A DNA stretch of 64,000 bases from Lachnospiraceae bacterium (GCA_017622575.1 JAGAQU010000082.1:1-64000); one strand, 5' to 3'. Shown: positions 16,178 through 24,665, counted from the stretch's first letter. Made by a program: numbers and translations. The notes: generated by a model not told the origin, from the sequence alone.

Positions 16178-16959
16178 TTCGTTATTTTAGGTGAGATATG
16201 TATTTTGGTGTAGAGGTCGGCGTAAGCAGAAGGAGAGAGCCCATCCAGATAATTGGGGATGAAGTTCTTTGTTACGCCGGCTTTTTTTAAAATATCAATG
16301 GCTTTATTGTAAGCGATGGCTGCCTCCGTGTCAGTGGTATATGTGCCAATGGTGTAGTTACCGTTGATATGGATTCTGGAAACATACCGGATGCCTTTCT
16401 TTGTATTCTTTTTGATCACGCCGTGGTAAGTATTGTAAATCTCAATGTTTTCATATCGAAAATCATAAGGATCCCCATTGACAAAACGATAATCTCTGCC
16501 CATGACGGCATAATTTTTAATCCCGTACCTGTTTGCAATGTTAACCTGCATGCCGTAATCGGCAACAAAAAAATGGCGGCCCCTTAGCATGATCTTATGC
16601 TTGGAGTAATAGAAAAGATCGTCAATATCAAATTTCAATATGAGATCGGGAGATAAAATGTATTCAAAATATCTGGGATGCAGATAAATGGGCGTGGAGA
16701 TATAGATTCCGTTATCCCTGTAATTGATCAGAGAGATCCATTTGGCAAAGGAAAGAATCCGATGGTCCGAATAATCCTTTAAGGACAGAGCCTTATCAAG
16801 GATAAGGGAAGAAGCCTCAAGGTAAGCAGCAAAAGCCTTGGAAGAAGTGTCATAACTTCCAAGACTGATATGTTTTTGTTTATGGGTAATGGAAGAACGG
16901 TAGTAAACAGTACCGTCCTTTTTTTGTGCCGAAAAGACACCGGGCAATTTCTTCTCCAT
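16162..16959 (-). CDS. AP2/HNH-like DNA-binding protein, nuclease motif degenerate
   Basis: A 265-residue protein with two AP2-like repeats. The first is at about residues 6-53 (GVFSAQKKDGTVYYRSSI, then LGSYDTSSKAFAAY); the second is at about 178-228 (YHGVIKKNTKKGIRYVSRI, then IGTYTTDTEAAIAYNKA). Between them, at about 143-176, RDYRFVNGDPYDFRYENI matches the HNH_3 pattern of homing endonucleases, but the HH pair is YR and the Asn of DNR is Phe. In known HNH-AP2 proteins the AP2 domain binds DNA. Here cleavage residues appear lost, so a domesticated DNA-binding role is inferred. No intron or mobile element surrounds it. The assignment rests on motif reading only. Confidence 0.55.
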   Translation of the reverse strand: MEKKLPGVFSAQKKDGTVYYRSSITHKQKHISLGSYDTSSKAFAAYLEASSLILDKALSLKDYSDHRILSFAKWISLINYRDNGIYISTPIYLHPRYFEYILSPDLILKFDIDDLFYYSKHKIMLRGRHFFVADYGMQVNIANRYGIKNYAVMGRDYRFVNGDPYDFRYENIEIYNTYHGVIKKNTKKGIRYVSRIHINGNYTIGTYTTDTEAAIAYNKAIDILKKAGVTKNFIPNYLDGLSPSAYADLYTKIHISPKITNYRLE

Positions 16960-17147
16960 TAAAATCGTTCCTTGATAATTTATAGTAATTTTAAATAAAT
17001 TTGACAGATATATATTAACATAGAATCATACATTTTTGAAATAAATTACCCTTAAATACAAATTTTAGAAATATTTTCAGGGATGCCTGTATAAAATATT
17101 AAGGAACTATTACACAAATGTGACAAGATATGAAAAGGGGAATTTCA

Positions 17148-17780
17148 ATGAAAATGTATAAAAAGTTTGTAACATGGATGTTTTTGTGTAACATGCTTTT
17201 TCTGACAAGTTGGTTCTGTGTAACAGGGATAAAAGTAAATACACTTGCTTCCACGCAGGCATTTAAGATCAATACTTCGGAACACACTAACGAACCAAAA
17301 GCGGACAGATTCATAGGCTTTCTGAAAAAAGTATCCTCCGGTCAGCGGATAGTGGACTATGAAGTGCTTAAAAGAGAGGACATTTATTGCCTTTCTGATA
17401 AGGATTATGAGGTTTTGCTCAAAATCGTACAGGCAGAAGCAGGGAATGAGGATGAAAAAGGGAAAATGTTGGTTGCAGGTGTAGTGATGAACCGGGTGGA
17501 GAACAGCAGATTCCCGGATTCAGTAGAAGAAGTGGTCTTTCAGCACGAGGACGGTGTATATCAGTTTTCGCCGGTCGCAAATGGTACGTACTATAATGTG
17601 AAAGTGACAGAGGAGACAAGAAAAGCGGTAGATCGTGTGCTTTCCGGAGAAGATATCACACAGGGAGCACTTTATTTTGCTGCAAGAAAGTATGCAGATG
17701 AAAGTAAGATGGAATGGTTTGACCGGAATCTTACCAGAGTATTTGAATACGGCGGACATGAATTTTTTACGTCCGGCTGA
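17148..17780 (+). CDS. SleB/CwlJ-type cell wall hydrolase
   Basis: A 210-residue exported protein. It has an N-terminal signal or anchor helix (about 6-25), then a spacer, then a Hydrolase_2 domain at about residues 85-208: LLKIVQAEAGNEDEKGKMLV with the catalytic Glu, VAGVVMNRVENSRFPDSV, and YQFSPVANG. The domain occurs in spore-cortex lytic enzymes SleB and CwlJ, and also in vegetative peptidoglycan hydrolases. No peptidoglycan-binding domain is present, so a SleB orthologue is not implied. I chose the ATG at 17148, 7 nt after AAAAGGGG, over an upstream ATG at 17130 that precedes that ribosome binding site. Confidence 0.85.
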   Translation: MKMYKKFVTWMFLCNMLFLTSWFCVTGIKVNTLASTQAFKINTSEHTNEPKADRFIGFLKKVSSGQRIVDYEVLKREDIYCLSDKDYEVLLKIVQAEAGNEDEKGKMLVAGVVMNRVENSRFPDSVEEVVFQHEDGVYQFSPVANGTYYNVKVTEETRKAVDRVLSGEDITQGALYFAARKYADESKMEWFDRNLTRVFEYGGHEFFTSG

Positions 17781-17805
17781 CGAAAGCACTTTAAAACGGC
17801 CTGTC

Positions 17806-17834
17806 TTGTCAATCCGTGGAGTTTATGTTAAAAT
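17806..17834 (+). promoter_or_regulatory. Promoter of thrC
   Basis: TTGTCA at 17806-17811 and TAAAAT at 17829-17834 are separated by 17 nt, ahead of the thrC start at 17894. Confidence 0.65.
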
Positions 17835-17893
17835 GTTTTAAATTGAATTTTCTACAATACATGAATGAATGGAAGTAAAGAAAGGAACGGATT

Positions 17894-19381
17894 ATGGAAA
17901 TTTTATATAACAGTACCAGATCAAAGGGAAATCCGGTGAAGGCTTCACAGGCAATCTTAAAGGGACTTGCAGATGATGGAGGACTTTTTGTACCGGATCA
18001 TATCCCGGCGCTTGATAAATCGCTGGAAGAACTTTCTCATATGTCTTACGGACAAGTTGCCTATGAAGTGATGAAACTGTATCTGACAGACTTTACAGAG
18101 GAAGAGTTAAAGAACTGTATTGCGAAGGCCTATGATTCCAAATTTGATACTGAAGTGATCGCTCCGTTAGTGGAGGCGGACGGCGCTTATTATCTGGAGC
18201 TTTTCCATGGCGCTACCATTGCATTTAAGGATATGGCATTGTCGATTCTGCCGCATCTTTTAACCACCTCCGCAAAAAAGAATCAGATCAGGAATGAAAT
18301 TGTTATTTTAACCGCAACCTCAGGTGATACCGGAAAAGCAGCACTGGCAGGCTTCGCCGATGTGGAAGGTACAAGGATTGTTGTATTTTATCCCAAGAAT
18401 GGTGTCAGTCCTATTCAGGAAAAGCAGATGGTGACCCAGAAGGGTGACAATACATATGTGGTCGGCATTCACGGTAATTTTGATGATGCCCAGACAGGAG
18501 TAAAACAGATTTTCGGGGACAAGGAACTTGCGGCTTACATGAATGAAAAGGGCTTTCAGTTCTCTTCTGCAAACTCCATCAATATCGGTCGTCTGGTACC
18601 TCAGATCGTGTATTATGTGTATGCCTATGTAAAGCTGCTTGAGGAGGATAAGGTTCAGAGCGGAGAAAAGATCAATGTAGTTGTTCCTACAGGAAATTTT
18701 GGAAATATACTTGCAGCTTTTTATGCAAAGCAAATGGGTCTTCCTATTGATAAACTGATTTGTGCATCCAACGAAAATAAGGTGTTATTTGATTTCTTTA
18801 CTTCTGGAACTTATGACAGAAACAGAGAGTTCGTGCTGACATCATCACCTTCGATGGATATTCTGATCTCCAGCAATCTGGAACGTCTGATTTACAGAAT
18901 TGCAGGGAATGATCCCGTAAAGAACCAGGATATGATGAATGCGCTGAAAACGGCAGGAAAATACAGTATCACGGAAGAGATGAAGTCAGAGCTTTCTGAT
19001 TTTTACGGAAATTATGCAAGCGAGGAGGAAACTGCGCAGACCATTCATGAGCTGTATGATAAGACAGGTTATGTGATTGATACCCATACAGCAGTTGCTT
19101 CCTGCGTATATAAGAAATACAAAAAAGACACAGGTGATGAAAGGACAGCAGTGATCGCTTCCACGGCGAGCCCCTACAAGTTTACCAGAAGTGTCATGAA
19201 TGCCATTGACAGTAAATATGATCATATGGGAGATTTTGAACTGGTTGATAAGCTTTCTGAGATTTCGGGTACAGCGGTACCGAAAGCGATAGAAGAGATC
19301 AGGACAGCACCTGTTCTTCATGATCATGTTTGTGAGAAATCAGAGATGAAACAGACTGTTATGGATTTCCTTGGTATTTAA
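17894..19381 (+). CDS. thrC: Threonine synthase
   Basis: A 495-residue PLP-dependent enzyme converting O-phosphohomoserine to threonine. The PLP lysine lies in LFHGATIAFKDMALSILPHLL-type sequence (about residues 106-125), TATSGDTGKAALAGF is the phosphate-binding segment, and VPTGNFGNILAAFYAKQMG is the second glycine-rich loop. The length fits the long clostridial/enterobacterial type rather than the short 350-residue class. It has its own promoter and SD (AAAGGAACGG). No other threonine gene is nearby. Confidence 0.96.
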   Translation: MEILYNSTRSKGNPVKASQAILKGLADDGGLFVPDHIPALDKSLEELSHMSYGQVAYEVMKLYLTDFTEEELKNCIAKAYDSKFDTEVIAPLVEADGAYYLELFHGATIAFKDMALSILPHLLTTSAKKNQIRNEIVILTATSGDTGKAALAGFADVEGTRIVVFYPKNGVSPIQEKQMVTQKGDNTYVVGIHGNFDDAQTGVKQIFGDKELAAYMNEKGFQFSSANSINIGRLVPQIVYYVYAYVKLLEEDKVQSGEKINVVVPTGNFGNILAAFYAKQMGLPIDKLICASNENKVLFDFFTSGTYDRNREFVLTSSPSMDILISSNLERLIYRIAGNDPVKNQDMMNALKTAGKYSITEEMKSELSDFYGNYASEEETAQTIHELYDKTGYVIDTHTAVASCVYKKYKKDTGDERTAVIASTASPYKFTRSVMNAIDSKYDHMGDFELVDKLSEISGTAVPKAIEEIRTAPVLHDHVCEKSEMKQTVMDFLGI

Positions 19382-19419
19382 GAAAAATGAGGGGTATGTT
19401 GAAGGGGTGAGTCAATATT

Positions 19420-20715
19420 ATGAAACGTATCTTGATGGTAGATGACGTTGCTACAAACCTTAGATGCGCGGCAGAAATATTAAAAGACAACTATGAGATC
19501 ACAGCGGTAAAATCCGGGAAAAAGGCTTTGGAGCTTCTTGAAAATATGATTCCGGATCTAATGCTTCTGGATGTCAATATGCCGGAAATGAGTGGGTTTG
19601 AGTTGTTTGAACGAATCCGGAAAATACCGGAACTTTCCCATATTCCCACTGTGTTTCTGACCGCAGAAACGGACAAAGACGTGGAGGAACACGGGAGACA
19701 AATGGGGGCGGCGGATTTTATTCGAAAGCCCTTTGAACCGGATGAATTGATTCGCAGGATCGATAAAGTATTTCAGGATAGCCTGAAGAAACCGGTAAAG
19801 GTTGTACAGAAAATAAGCACCGCTGCATCTCTGCTTGACAAGAATATGAAAAAGCTTGAAGCTTGGGCTGATTCAGGGGAGACAGAGGGATATCTTGTCT
19901 TGCTGAATCTGGAGGGATTTGACAGAATTGATACTGTTTTGGGATCCTTTGCCAGGGAAGAAGTGTTTCTGAAAATAGAGGATGTGTTAAGGGAAATACC
20001 GGAAAGTGATATGTGCTTTTGCTATGTAAGAGACAGTGTTTTCGGAACCTATTTTGACGGTAACTACAGCATGGATTTTATGAAGTCTACTGTCAAAAGA
20101 ATGATTGCCGAACTGGAATTTGAGATCAATGAAAGTCTTTCCGAGGACCTTGATATTAAAATAACGGTATCAGCAGGAATTGCATCAAAGCCGGAAGATG
20201 GAAGGGATTATGAAACCCTGTTCAGACATGCTGATAAAGCATTGTACTTTGTGAGGGAGATCGGCAAGAGGAGATTTCATTTCTACAGCATGAAGCCGGA
20301 GGAAACTCATGAGGGTATGGAAGACAGGGAAAGCATAAATCTGTTGCAGTTGAAGCATCAGCTTGAAAGCAGAAGCATGGATTGTGCCGATAGTCAGAAA
20401 AGCCTTCAGATGGCATATCATGTAATCTCCAGATATTGGGAAAGAGAAGGTGTGCCAATACAGATCGTTTTCTTTGGAATTGAAGGAGAAGGTGCCAGGG
20501 AGCAGACCATGGATATTTTGTCGGAAGTAATTTCGGAATCCCTGCGAAAAGGCGATGCCGCAGTGAAATGCGGAAAATATCAGTATATTGCCGTTCTCAT
20601 AAATGCTTCGGCTGAAAATGGTGAAATGGTGGCACGAAGGATTAAAAAGAATTTTGAGCAAAAGACAGATTGTACAGAGAATACACTTGTCTTTGAGATG
20701 AAGAGTATGGAATAA
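19420..20715 (+). CDS. Response regulator with two degenerate GGDEF-like domains
   Basis: A 431-residue protein. Residues 1-120 are a receiver domain with acidic pair Asp8-Asp9, phosphoacceptor Asp51 (LLDVNMPEMSG) and the conserved Lys in RKPFEPDEL. Residues about 150-290 have a GGDEF-type fold (KITVSAGIASKPEDGRDYETLF, ADKALYFVREIGKRRFHFY), but the active-site loop reads RDSVFGTYF, so cyclase activity is unlikely. Residues about 310-425 look like a second, more diverged copy, with LRKGDAAVKCGKYQYIAVL where R.GD..R.GGDEF would fall. The partner kinase is not in the window. A 22-bp palindromic terminator follows at once. Confidence 0.82.
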   Translation: MKRILMVDDVATNLRCAAEILKDNYEITAVKSGKKALELLENMIPDLMLLDVNMPEMSGFELFERIRKIPELSHIPTVFLTAETDKDVEEHGRQMGAADFIRKPFEPDELIRRIDKVFQDSLKKPVKVVQKISTAASLLDKNMKKLEAWADSGETEGYLVLLNLEGFDRIDTVLGSFAREEVFLKIEDVLREIPESDMCFCYVRDSVFGTYFDGNYSMDFMKSTVKRMIAELEFEINESLSEDLDIKITVSAGIASKPEDGRDYETLFRHADKALYFVREIGKRRFHFYSMKPEETHEGMEDRESINLLQLKHQLESRSMDCADSQKSLQMAYHVISRYWEREGVPIQIVFFGIEGEGAREQTMDILSEVISESLRKGDAAVKCGKYQYIAVLINASAENGEMVARRIKKNFEQKTDCTENTLVFEMKSME

Positions 20716-20761
20716 GGATCGTTAAAAGAGGAAAGCAAATGCTTTCCTCTTTTAACGATCC
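20716..20761. terminator. 22-bp perfect palindromic bidirectional terminator
   Basis: The arms 20716-20737 and 20740-20761 are exact reverse complements separated by AA. The inner part is A4-GAGGAAAGC/GCTTTCCTC-T4, the classic bidirectional terminator form. The right arm contains the last codons and stop of the minus-strand citrate synthase gene (end at 20752), and the left arm starts directly after the plus-strand TAA. Confidence 0.88.
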
Positions 20762-22116
20762 TGGATATCGATATAAACTTTATCCTCACCAATCGGTTTA
20801 TATGCCGGTCTGATGATCTTACCGTTGTTGGCGAGCTCTTCCATGCGGTGGGCACTCCATCCTGAAATACGTGCCATGGCAAAGATTGGAGTATATAGTT
20901 CTAAGGGAAGGCCAAGCATATGATAGACAAAGCCCGAATAAAAATCCACATTGATGCTGACACCCTTGTACATCTGGCGTTCCTGTGCAATCACCTGGGG
21001 AGCAAGTTTCTCTACAAGAGAGTAGAGAGCAAACTCTTTCTGAAGCCCCTTTTCTACAGAAAGCTTTTCCACAAAGGATTTTAAAATGACGGCCCTCGGG
21101 TCAGATTTAGAGTAGATGGCATGCCCTACACCGTAGATCAGGCCTGCATGATCAAAGGCCTCCTTGTGAAGAAGCTTCTTTAAATAAGAGGAAACCTCAT
21201 CCTCGTCGCTCCAATCCTTTACCTCCTGTTTCATCTCCTCAAACATCTGAACAACTTTAATGTTGGCACCGCCGTGGCGGGGGCCTTTCAGAGAACCGAT
21301 TGCAGCTGCAATAACGGAGTAGGTATCGGTGAGAGAGGAGGTAACAACATGGGTCGTGAAGGTGGAGTTATTACCGCCGCCATGCTCCATATGAAGTACG
21401 AGAGCAATATCAAGAAGCTTGGCTTCCAGTGGTGTATAAGAACTGTCGGGGCGAAGAATATGTAAAATGTTTTCCGCTGTGGAAAGAGAAGGGTCCGGCT
21501 GATGGATAAAGAGACTCTTGCCGTCGTGATAGTGACAGTAAGCCTGGTACCCATAGATGGACAAAAGCGGAAACAGACTGATCAACTGTAAGCACTGGCG
21601 CAGCACGTTGGGCAGGGAGACATCGTCCGCCCTGTCATCATAGGAATATAAAGTGAGAACGCTTCTTGCCAGTGTATTCATCATGTCTTTACTCGGTGCT
21701 TTCATAATAATATCTCTCACAAAACTGGTGGGAAGAGAGCGGTAACCGGCGAGGATCTTGCGAAAGGAAGAAAGTTCTTCCTCCGTGGGAAGCTTGGCAA
21801 AGAGGAGAAGATAAGTGATTTCCTCAAAGCCGAAGCGATTGTCTTTCGTAAATCCGGTTACCAGATCCTTGACATCATAACCTCTGTAAAACAGTCTGCC
21901 ATGAGCAGGGACCTCCACTCCGTCTATGATTTCCTTGGCACGCACATCAGAAATGTTGGTGAGACCTGCAAGAACGCCCTTTCCGTTTAAATCGCGCAGA
22001 CCTCTCTTAACGTCATATTTGGTAAAAAGCTCTGTATCAATAATATCTGCCTGCTGTGCCATACCGGCCAGGTGAACGATATCGGGAGTAACTTCAGAGT
22101 AAATATTGTGATCCAT
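20752..22116 (-). CDS. Citrate synthase (Si-type fold)
   Basis: A 454-residue citrate/2-methylcitrate synthase family protein that condenses acetyl-CoA (or propionyl-CoA) with oxaloacetate. It has an N-terminal extension of about 45 residues, then LFYRGYDVKDL, the catalytic-His region HMEHGGGNNSTFTTHVV, the GPRHGGAN loop, GVGHAIYSKSDPRA with the second His, and NVDFYSGFVYHMLGLP with the Asp. These features mark a complete Si-type enzyme. SD AAGGAG precedes the ATG. The gene is divergent from pckA, and the 394-nt gap between them holds a candidate operator. A DRE-TIM synthase at 53366 may be a second, unrelated citrate synthase. Confidence 0.92.
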   Translation of the reverse strand: MDHNIYSEVTPDIVHLAGMAQQADIIDTELFTKYDVKRGLRDLNGKGVLAGLTNISDVRAKEIIDGVEVPAHGRLFYRGYDVKDLVTGFTKDNRFGFEEITYLLLFAKLPTEEELSSFRKILAGYRSLPTSFVRDIIMKAPSKDMMNTLARSVLTLYSYDDRADDVSLPNVLRQCLQLISLFPLLSIYGYQAYCHYHDGKSLFIHQPDPSLSTAENILHILRPDSSYTPLEAKLLDIALVLHMEHGGGNNSTFTTHVVTSSLTDTYSVIAAAIGSLKGPRHGGANIKVVQMFEEMKQEVKDWSDEDEVSSYLKKLLHKEAFDHAGLIYGVGHAIYSKSDPRAVILKSFVEKLSVEKGLQKEFALYSLVEKLAPQVIAQERQMYKGVSINVDFYSGFVYHMLGLPLELYTPIFAMARISGWSAHRMEELANNGKIIRPAYKPIGEDKVYIDIQDR

Positions 22117-22205
22117 AGTGTAGTCTCCTTTCCTTGATGTGCAAAGTATTTATTAAGTAATATGATACGTAATCATTGGTATATTAATGTAGTGAGTGAA
22201 TTCCG

Positions 22206-22225
22206 GACATGTTTCAGAATATGTC
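22206..22225. promoter_or_regulatory. Imperfect 20-bp palindrome, candidate operator
   Basis: GACATGTT-TCAG-AATATGTC lies in the divergent citrate synthase/pckA gap, about 90 nt upstream of the citrate synthase start. One pair breaks the symmetry. A second short repeat, TTGTTT-CA-AAACAA, follows at 22262-22275. The rest of 22117-22370 is AT-rich with no gene I can support. Confidence 0.35.
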
Positions 22226-22372
22226 AGAAAAAAGTAGTTATGTTCTATAATATCATGACAATTGTTTCAAAACAAGTAAAAAAATTGTTGTTCACAAATA
22301 TTTAATATTTATAAAAAATTTTCCGACAGAAATAAAATATGTGTAAATTTTAAAAAATGGTCTGTTAAATGA

Positions 22373-22401
22373 TTGACATTTATTTTGAGGTTTGAGATAA
22401 T
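22373..22401 (+). promoter_or_regulatory. Promoter of pckA
   Basis: TTGACA at 22373-22378, a 17-nt spacer and GATAAT at 22396-22401 form a near-consensus sigma-A promoter. The implied transcript has a leader of roughly 100 nt before the pckA start at 22511. Confidence 0.8.
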
Positions 22402-22407
22402 ACAGTA

Positions 22408-22500
22408 GGCAAACGCCTGATGACAGAGACACTGTAAGGCAGTGTCTGTAACGTTAGGAAACCGCTTAAGGCGGTAGACAATATACATAATATTAAGGAG
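22408..22500 (+). promoter_or_regulatory. Structured pckA leader, two hairpins, class unknown
   Basis: The leader contains AGACACTG/CAGTGTCT (22427-22434 with 22440-22447, loop TAAGG), extendable by ACAG/CTGT around a bulge. A second hairpin, ACCGC/GCGGT, lies at 22461-22475. The SD AAGGAGG follows at 22494-22500. I compared it mentally with the c-di-GMP, purine, glutamine, THF and T-box patterns and none fits. There is no terminator-like U-run. It could control translation or stability, or be a simple 5' stabiliser. Confidence 0.45.
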
Positions 22501-22510
22501 GACGTATAAT

Positions 22511-24229
22511 ATGTCAACAAAAGCGTATTATCCCATTTCCGAAATCGGCAAAGGTAAAGTTGGTTTCTCCAAAACCCGTTCTATTATCGAAGCTGCTTTT
22601 TACGGAAACAACGTAGTTAAGGTAAACACATTAAAAGAAGCTTATGAGTTAGCTAAGAATTCACCCGGAACCATTGTAACAGATATGCCTATTAAAGATG
22701 GCGAGACATTTGGTCTTGAAAAGGATGCAAAGGTTCTTCTGTTCAACGATGGTGCTGTTACAGGTCGTTATGCAGCTGCACGTCGTATCAAAGGCGAACC
22801 CGGCGTAGATGAAGCTAAGCTTGATAAAGTTGTTATGGATGCTATCTATGAGACACGTTGGAAAACAATGTATCATGCAGAGTGTTTCGTAGGTCTTGAT
22901 CCTGAATTTATGGTTAAGGCTCACCTCCTGATTCCCGAAGGAGAAGAGAACCTTCTTTACAACTGGATGATCAACTTCCAGTATATGTCTGACGAATATG
23001 TAAAGATGTACAAGAAATCACAGCCTGTTGGCGGCGGAAATGAACCTGATATCTACATTTTCTCCGATCCTCAGTGGGCTCCTCACGAAGCACCTGACGT
23101 TGATTACAGCTGCTTAAGCGATCCTCTTACACTTTGCTACTTCGATACCAACCAGAACTGCGCAGCAATTCTCGGTATGAAGTACTTCGGTGAGCACAAG
23201 AAAGGTACTCTGACCATGGCTTGGGCACTTGCTAACAGAAACGGTTATGCAGCTTGCCACGGCGGACAGAAGGAGTACTCTCTGGAAGGCGGCAAGAAGT
23301 TCGTTGCTTCCGTATACGGTCTGTCAGGATCCGGTAAGTCCACTCTGACACATGCAAAGCATGGCGGAAAGTATGACGCATTCGGCGGCATCAAGGTTCT
23401 TCATGACGATGCTTTCATCATCAACACAGATACCTGTGCATCCATCGCACTTGAGCCTACTTATTTCGATAAGACAGCAGACTATCCTACAGGATGTCCT
23501 GATAATGAATATCTGTTATCCGCTCAGAACTGCTCCGCAACTCTTGATGAGAACGGCAAGATTCAGCTGGTAACAGAGGATATCAGAAACGGTAACGGAC
23601 GTGCAATCAAGTCTAAATTATGGTCTCCCAACAGAGTAGATAAGATTGATGCTCCCGTTAACGCAATCTTCTGGATCATGAAAGATCCTACCATTCCTCC
23701 TGTAGTAAAACTGAAAGGTGCAGCTTTAGCATCAGTTATGGGTGCTACCCTTGCTACCAAGACATCTACAGCAGAGCGTGTTGCAGCAGGTACAGACTTA
23801 AATGCAATCCGTATCGTACCTTATGCTAACCCCTTCAGAACTTATCCTCTTGTTAACGACTATGAGAAGTTCAAGAAGCTGGTAGAAGAGAAGAATGTAG
23901 CATGCTACATCGTTAACACAGGTGACTTCATGGGACACAAGTGCCAGAAGGAAGATACTCTCGGCATCCTTGAGACAATCGTTGAAGGAAAGGCTAAATT
24001 CGAGCAGTGGGGACCTTTCGAAGATATCGAGATCATGAACGACTGGTCCGGCAAGACAGGTGACTTCACACCCGACTTAAACGATCCTGAATACAAGGCA
24101 GCACTTAAGTCCGCTATGCAGACCCGTGTTGATGCTGTTAAGGGCTTCGCTGAGAAGAAGGCAGGATATGACAAGCTTCCTGATGAAGCACTTGCTGCAG
24201 TTCAGAAGCTGGTTGACGCTTTAAACTAA
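22511..24229 (+). CDS. pckA: Phosphoenolpyruvate carboxykinase (ATP-type)
   Basis: A 572-residue PEP carboxykinase interconverting oxaloacetate and PEP with CO2 and a nucleoside phosphate. The kinase-1a P-loop VYGLSGSGKSTLTHAKHGG is at about residues 270-288. Metal and phosphate ligands appear in VLHDDAFIINTDT, and ATKTSTAERV follows. It is about 30 residues longer than the E. coli enzyme. In gut anaerobes it often runs in the carboxylating direction. The SD is perfect (AAGGAGG). Codon choice looks highly biased compared with its neighbours, consistent with strong expression. A terminator at 24277-24320 ends the unit. Confidence 0.95.
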   Translation: MSTKAYYPISEIGKGKVGFSKTRSIIEAAFYGNNVVKVNTLKEAYELAKNSPGTIVTDMPIKDGETFGLEKDAKVLLFNDGAVTGRYAAARRIKGEPGVDEAKLDKVVMDAIYETRWKTMYHAECFVGLDPEFMVKAHLLIPEGEENLLYNWMINFQYMSDEYVKMYKKSQPVGGGNEPDIYIFSDPQWAPHEAPDVDYSCLSDPLTLCYFDTNQNCAAILGMKYFGEHKKGTLTMAWALANRNGYAACHGGQKEYSLEGGKKFVASVYGLSGSGKSTLTHAKHGGKYDAFGGIKVLHDDAFIINTDTCASIALEPTYFDKTADYPTGCPDNEYLLSAQNCSATLDENGKIQLVTEDIRNGNGRAIKSKLWSPNRVDKIDAPVNAIFWIMKDPTIPPVVKLKGAALASVMGATLATKTSTAERVAAGTDLNAIRIVPYANPFRTYPLVNDYEKFKKLVEEKNVACYIVNTGDFMGHKCQKEDTLGILETIVEGKAKFEQWGPFEDIEIMNDWSGKTGDFTPDLNDPEYKAALKSAMQTRVDAVKGFAEKKAGYDKLPDEALAAVQKLVDALN

Positions 24230-24276
24230 GAACAGGAAACTAGTTAAAGTAATATGTTGAAAAACCTGTAAAAAAT

Positions 24277-24320
24277 AACAGACATCAGATTTGCCAAAGG
24301 CAGACTGGTGTCTGTTTCCT
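24277..24320 (+). terminator. Terminator after pckA
   Basis: AACAGACATCAG (24277-24288) pairs with CTGGTGTCTGTTT (24305-24317), with one G-U or mismatch, followed by CCTATT. The stem is long, but the T-run is weak. Confidence 0.65.
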
Positions 24321-24433
24321 ATTAAAAGCTTGGCGTCAAAGGAAAAGCGGCGGCTGTTTCCGAGGCAAGAAAGAGAAAGCTGATTTAGTGAACAGATATC
24401 CATTTTTTTCAAAGTATTTGTGATGGAAAGTGG

Positions 24434-24462
24434 TTGTATTTTATGACGGGATTGGATATAAT
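24434..24462 (+). promoter_or_regulatory. Promoter of the probable 6S RNA
   Basis: TTGTAT at 24434-24439 and a consensus TATAAT at 24457-24462 are separated by 17 nt, and there is no ribosome binding site or long ORF just after. This fits a stable RNA gene starting near 24469. Confidence 0.7.
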
Positions 24463-24469
24463 AAAATTA

Positions 24470-24640
24470 ACCTGAAATGTGCGACAACTCCTGTTAGTTT
24501 TGAACCTACAGATACTTTAAACGGGATTCCTATATCGCCTTGTGGCTGTCAAGCCCTCACTTTGAAAGAAGGATTGGAAGGGAAGGCAAAAGCATAGGCT
24601 GCGGTCACCCACCTAGCATTGCTAGGAGTCAAAAGGCAGG
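24470..24640 (+). ncRNA. ssrS: Probable 6S RNA
   Basis: This region has no supportable ORF, yet it has a strong promoter and extensive self-complementarity. The 5' segment ACTCCTGTTAG pairs with CTAGCA and GGAGT near 24613-24629, giving a closing stem. The middle holds an open region around TACTTTAAACGGGATTCC and a terminal hairpin GGCT-GTCA-AGCC (24544-24555). The layout (closing stem, central bubble, terminal stem), the length of about 170 nt, and the 3' GGCTGCGGTCACCCACC segment resemble Firmicute 6S RNA, which binds sigma-A RNA polymerase. The identification rests on remembered family features, and the exact ends are uncertain. Confidence 0.6.
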
Positions 24641-24665
24641 AACCGGCATTTTGGGGATACCAAAT

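Noticed and set aside
22408..22500. c-di-GMP (GEMM) riboswitch upstream of pckA
   Set aside because: GGCAAACG resembles part of the motif, but the rest of the GEMM consensus and receptor pairing is missing.
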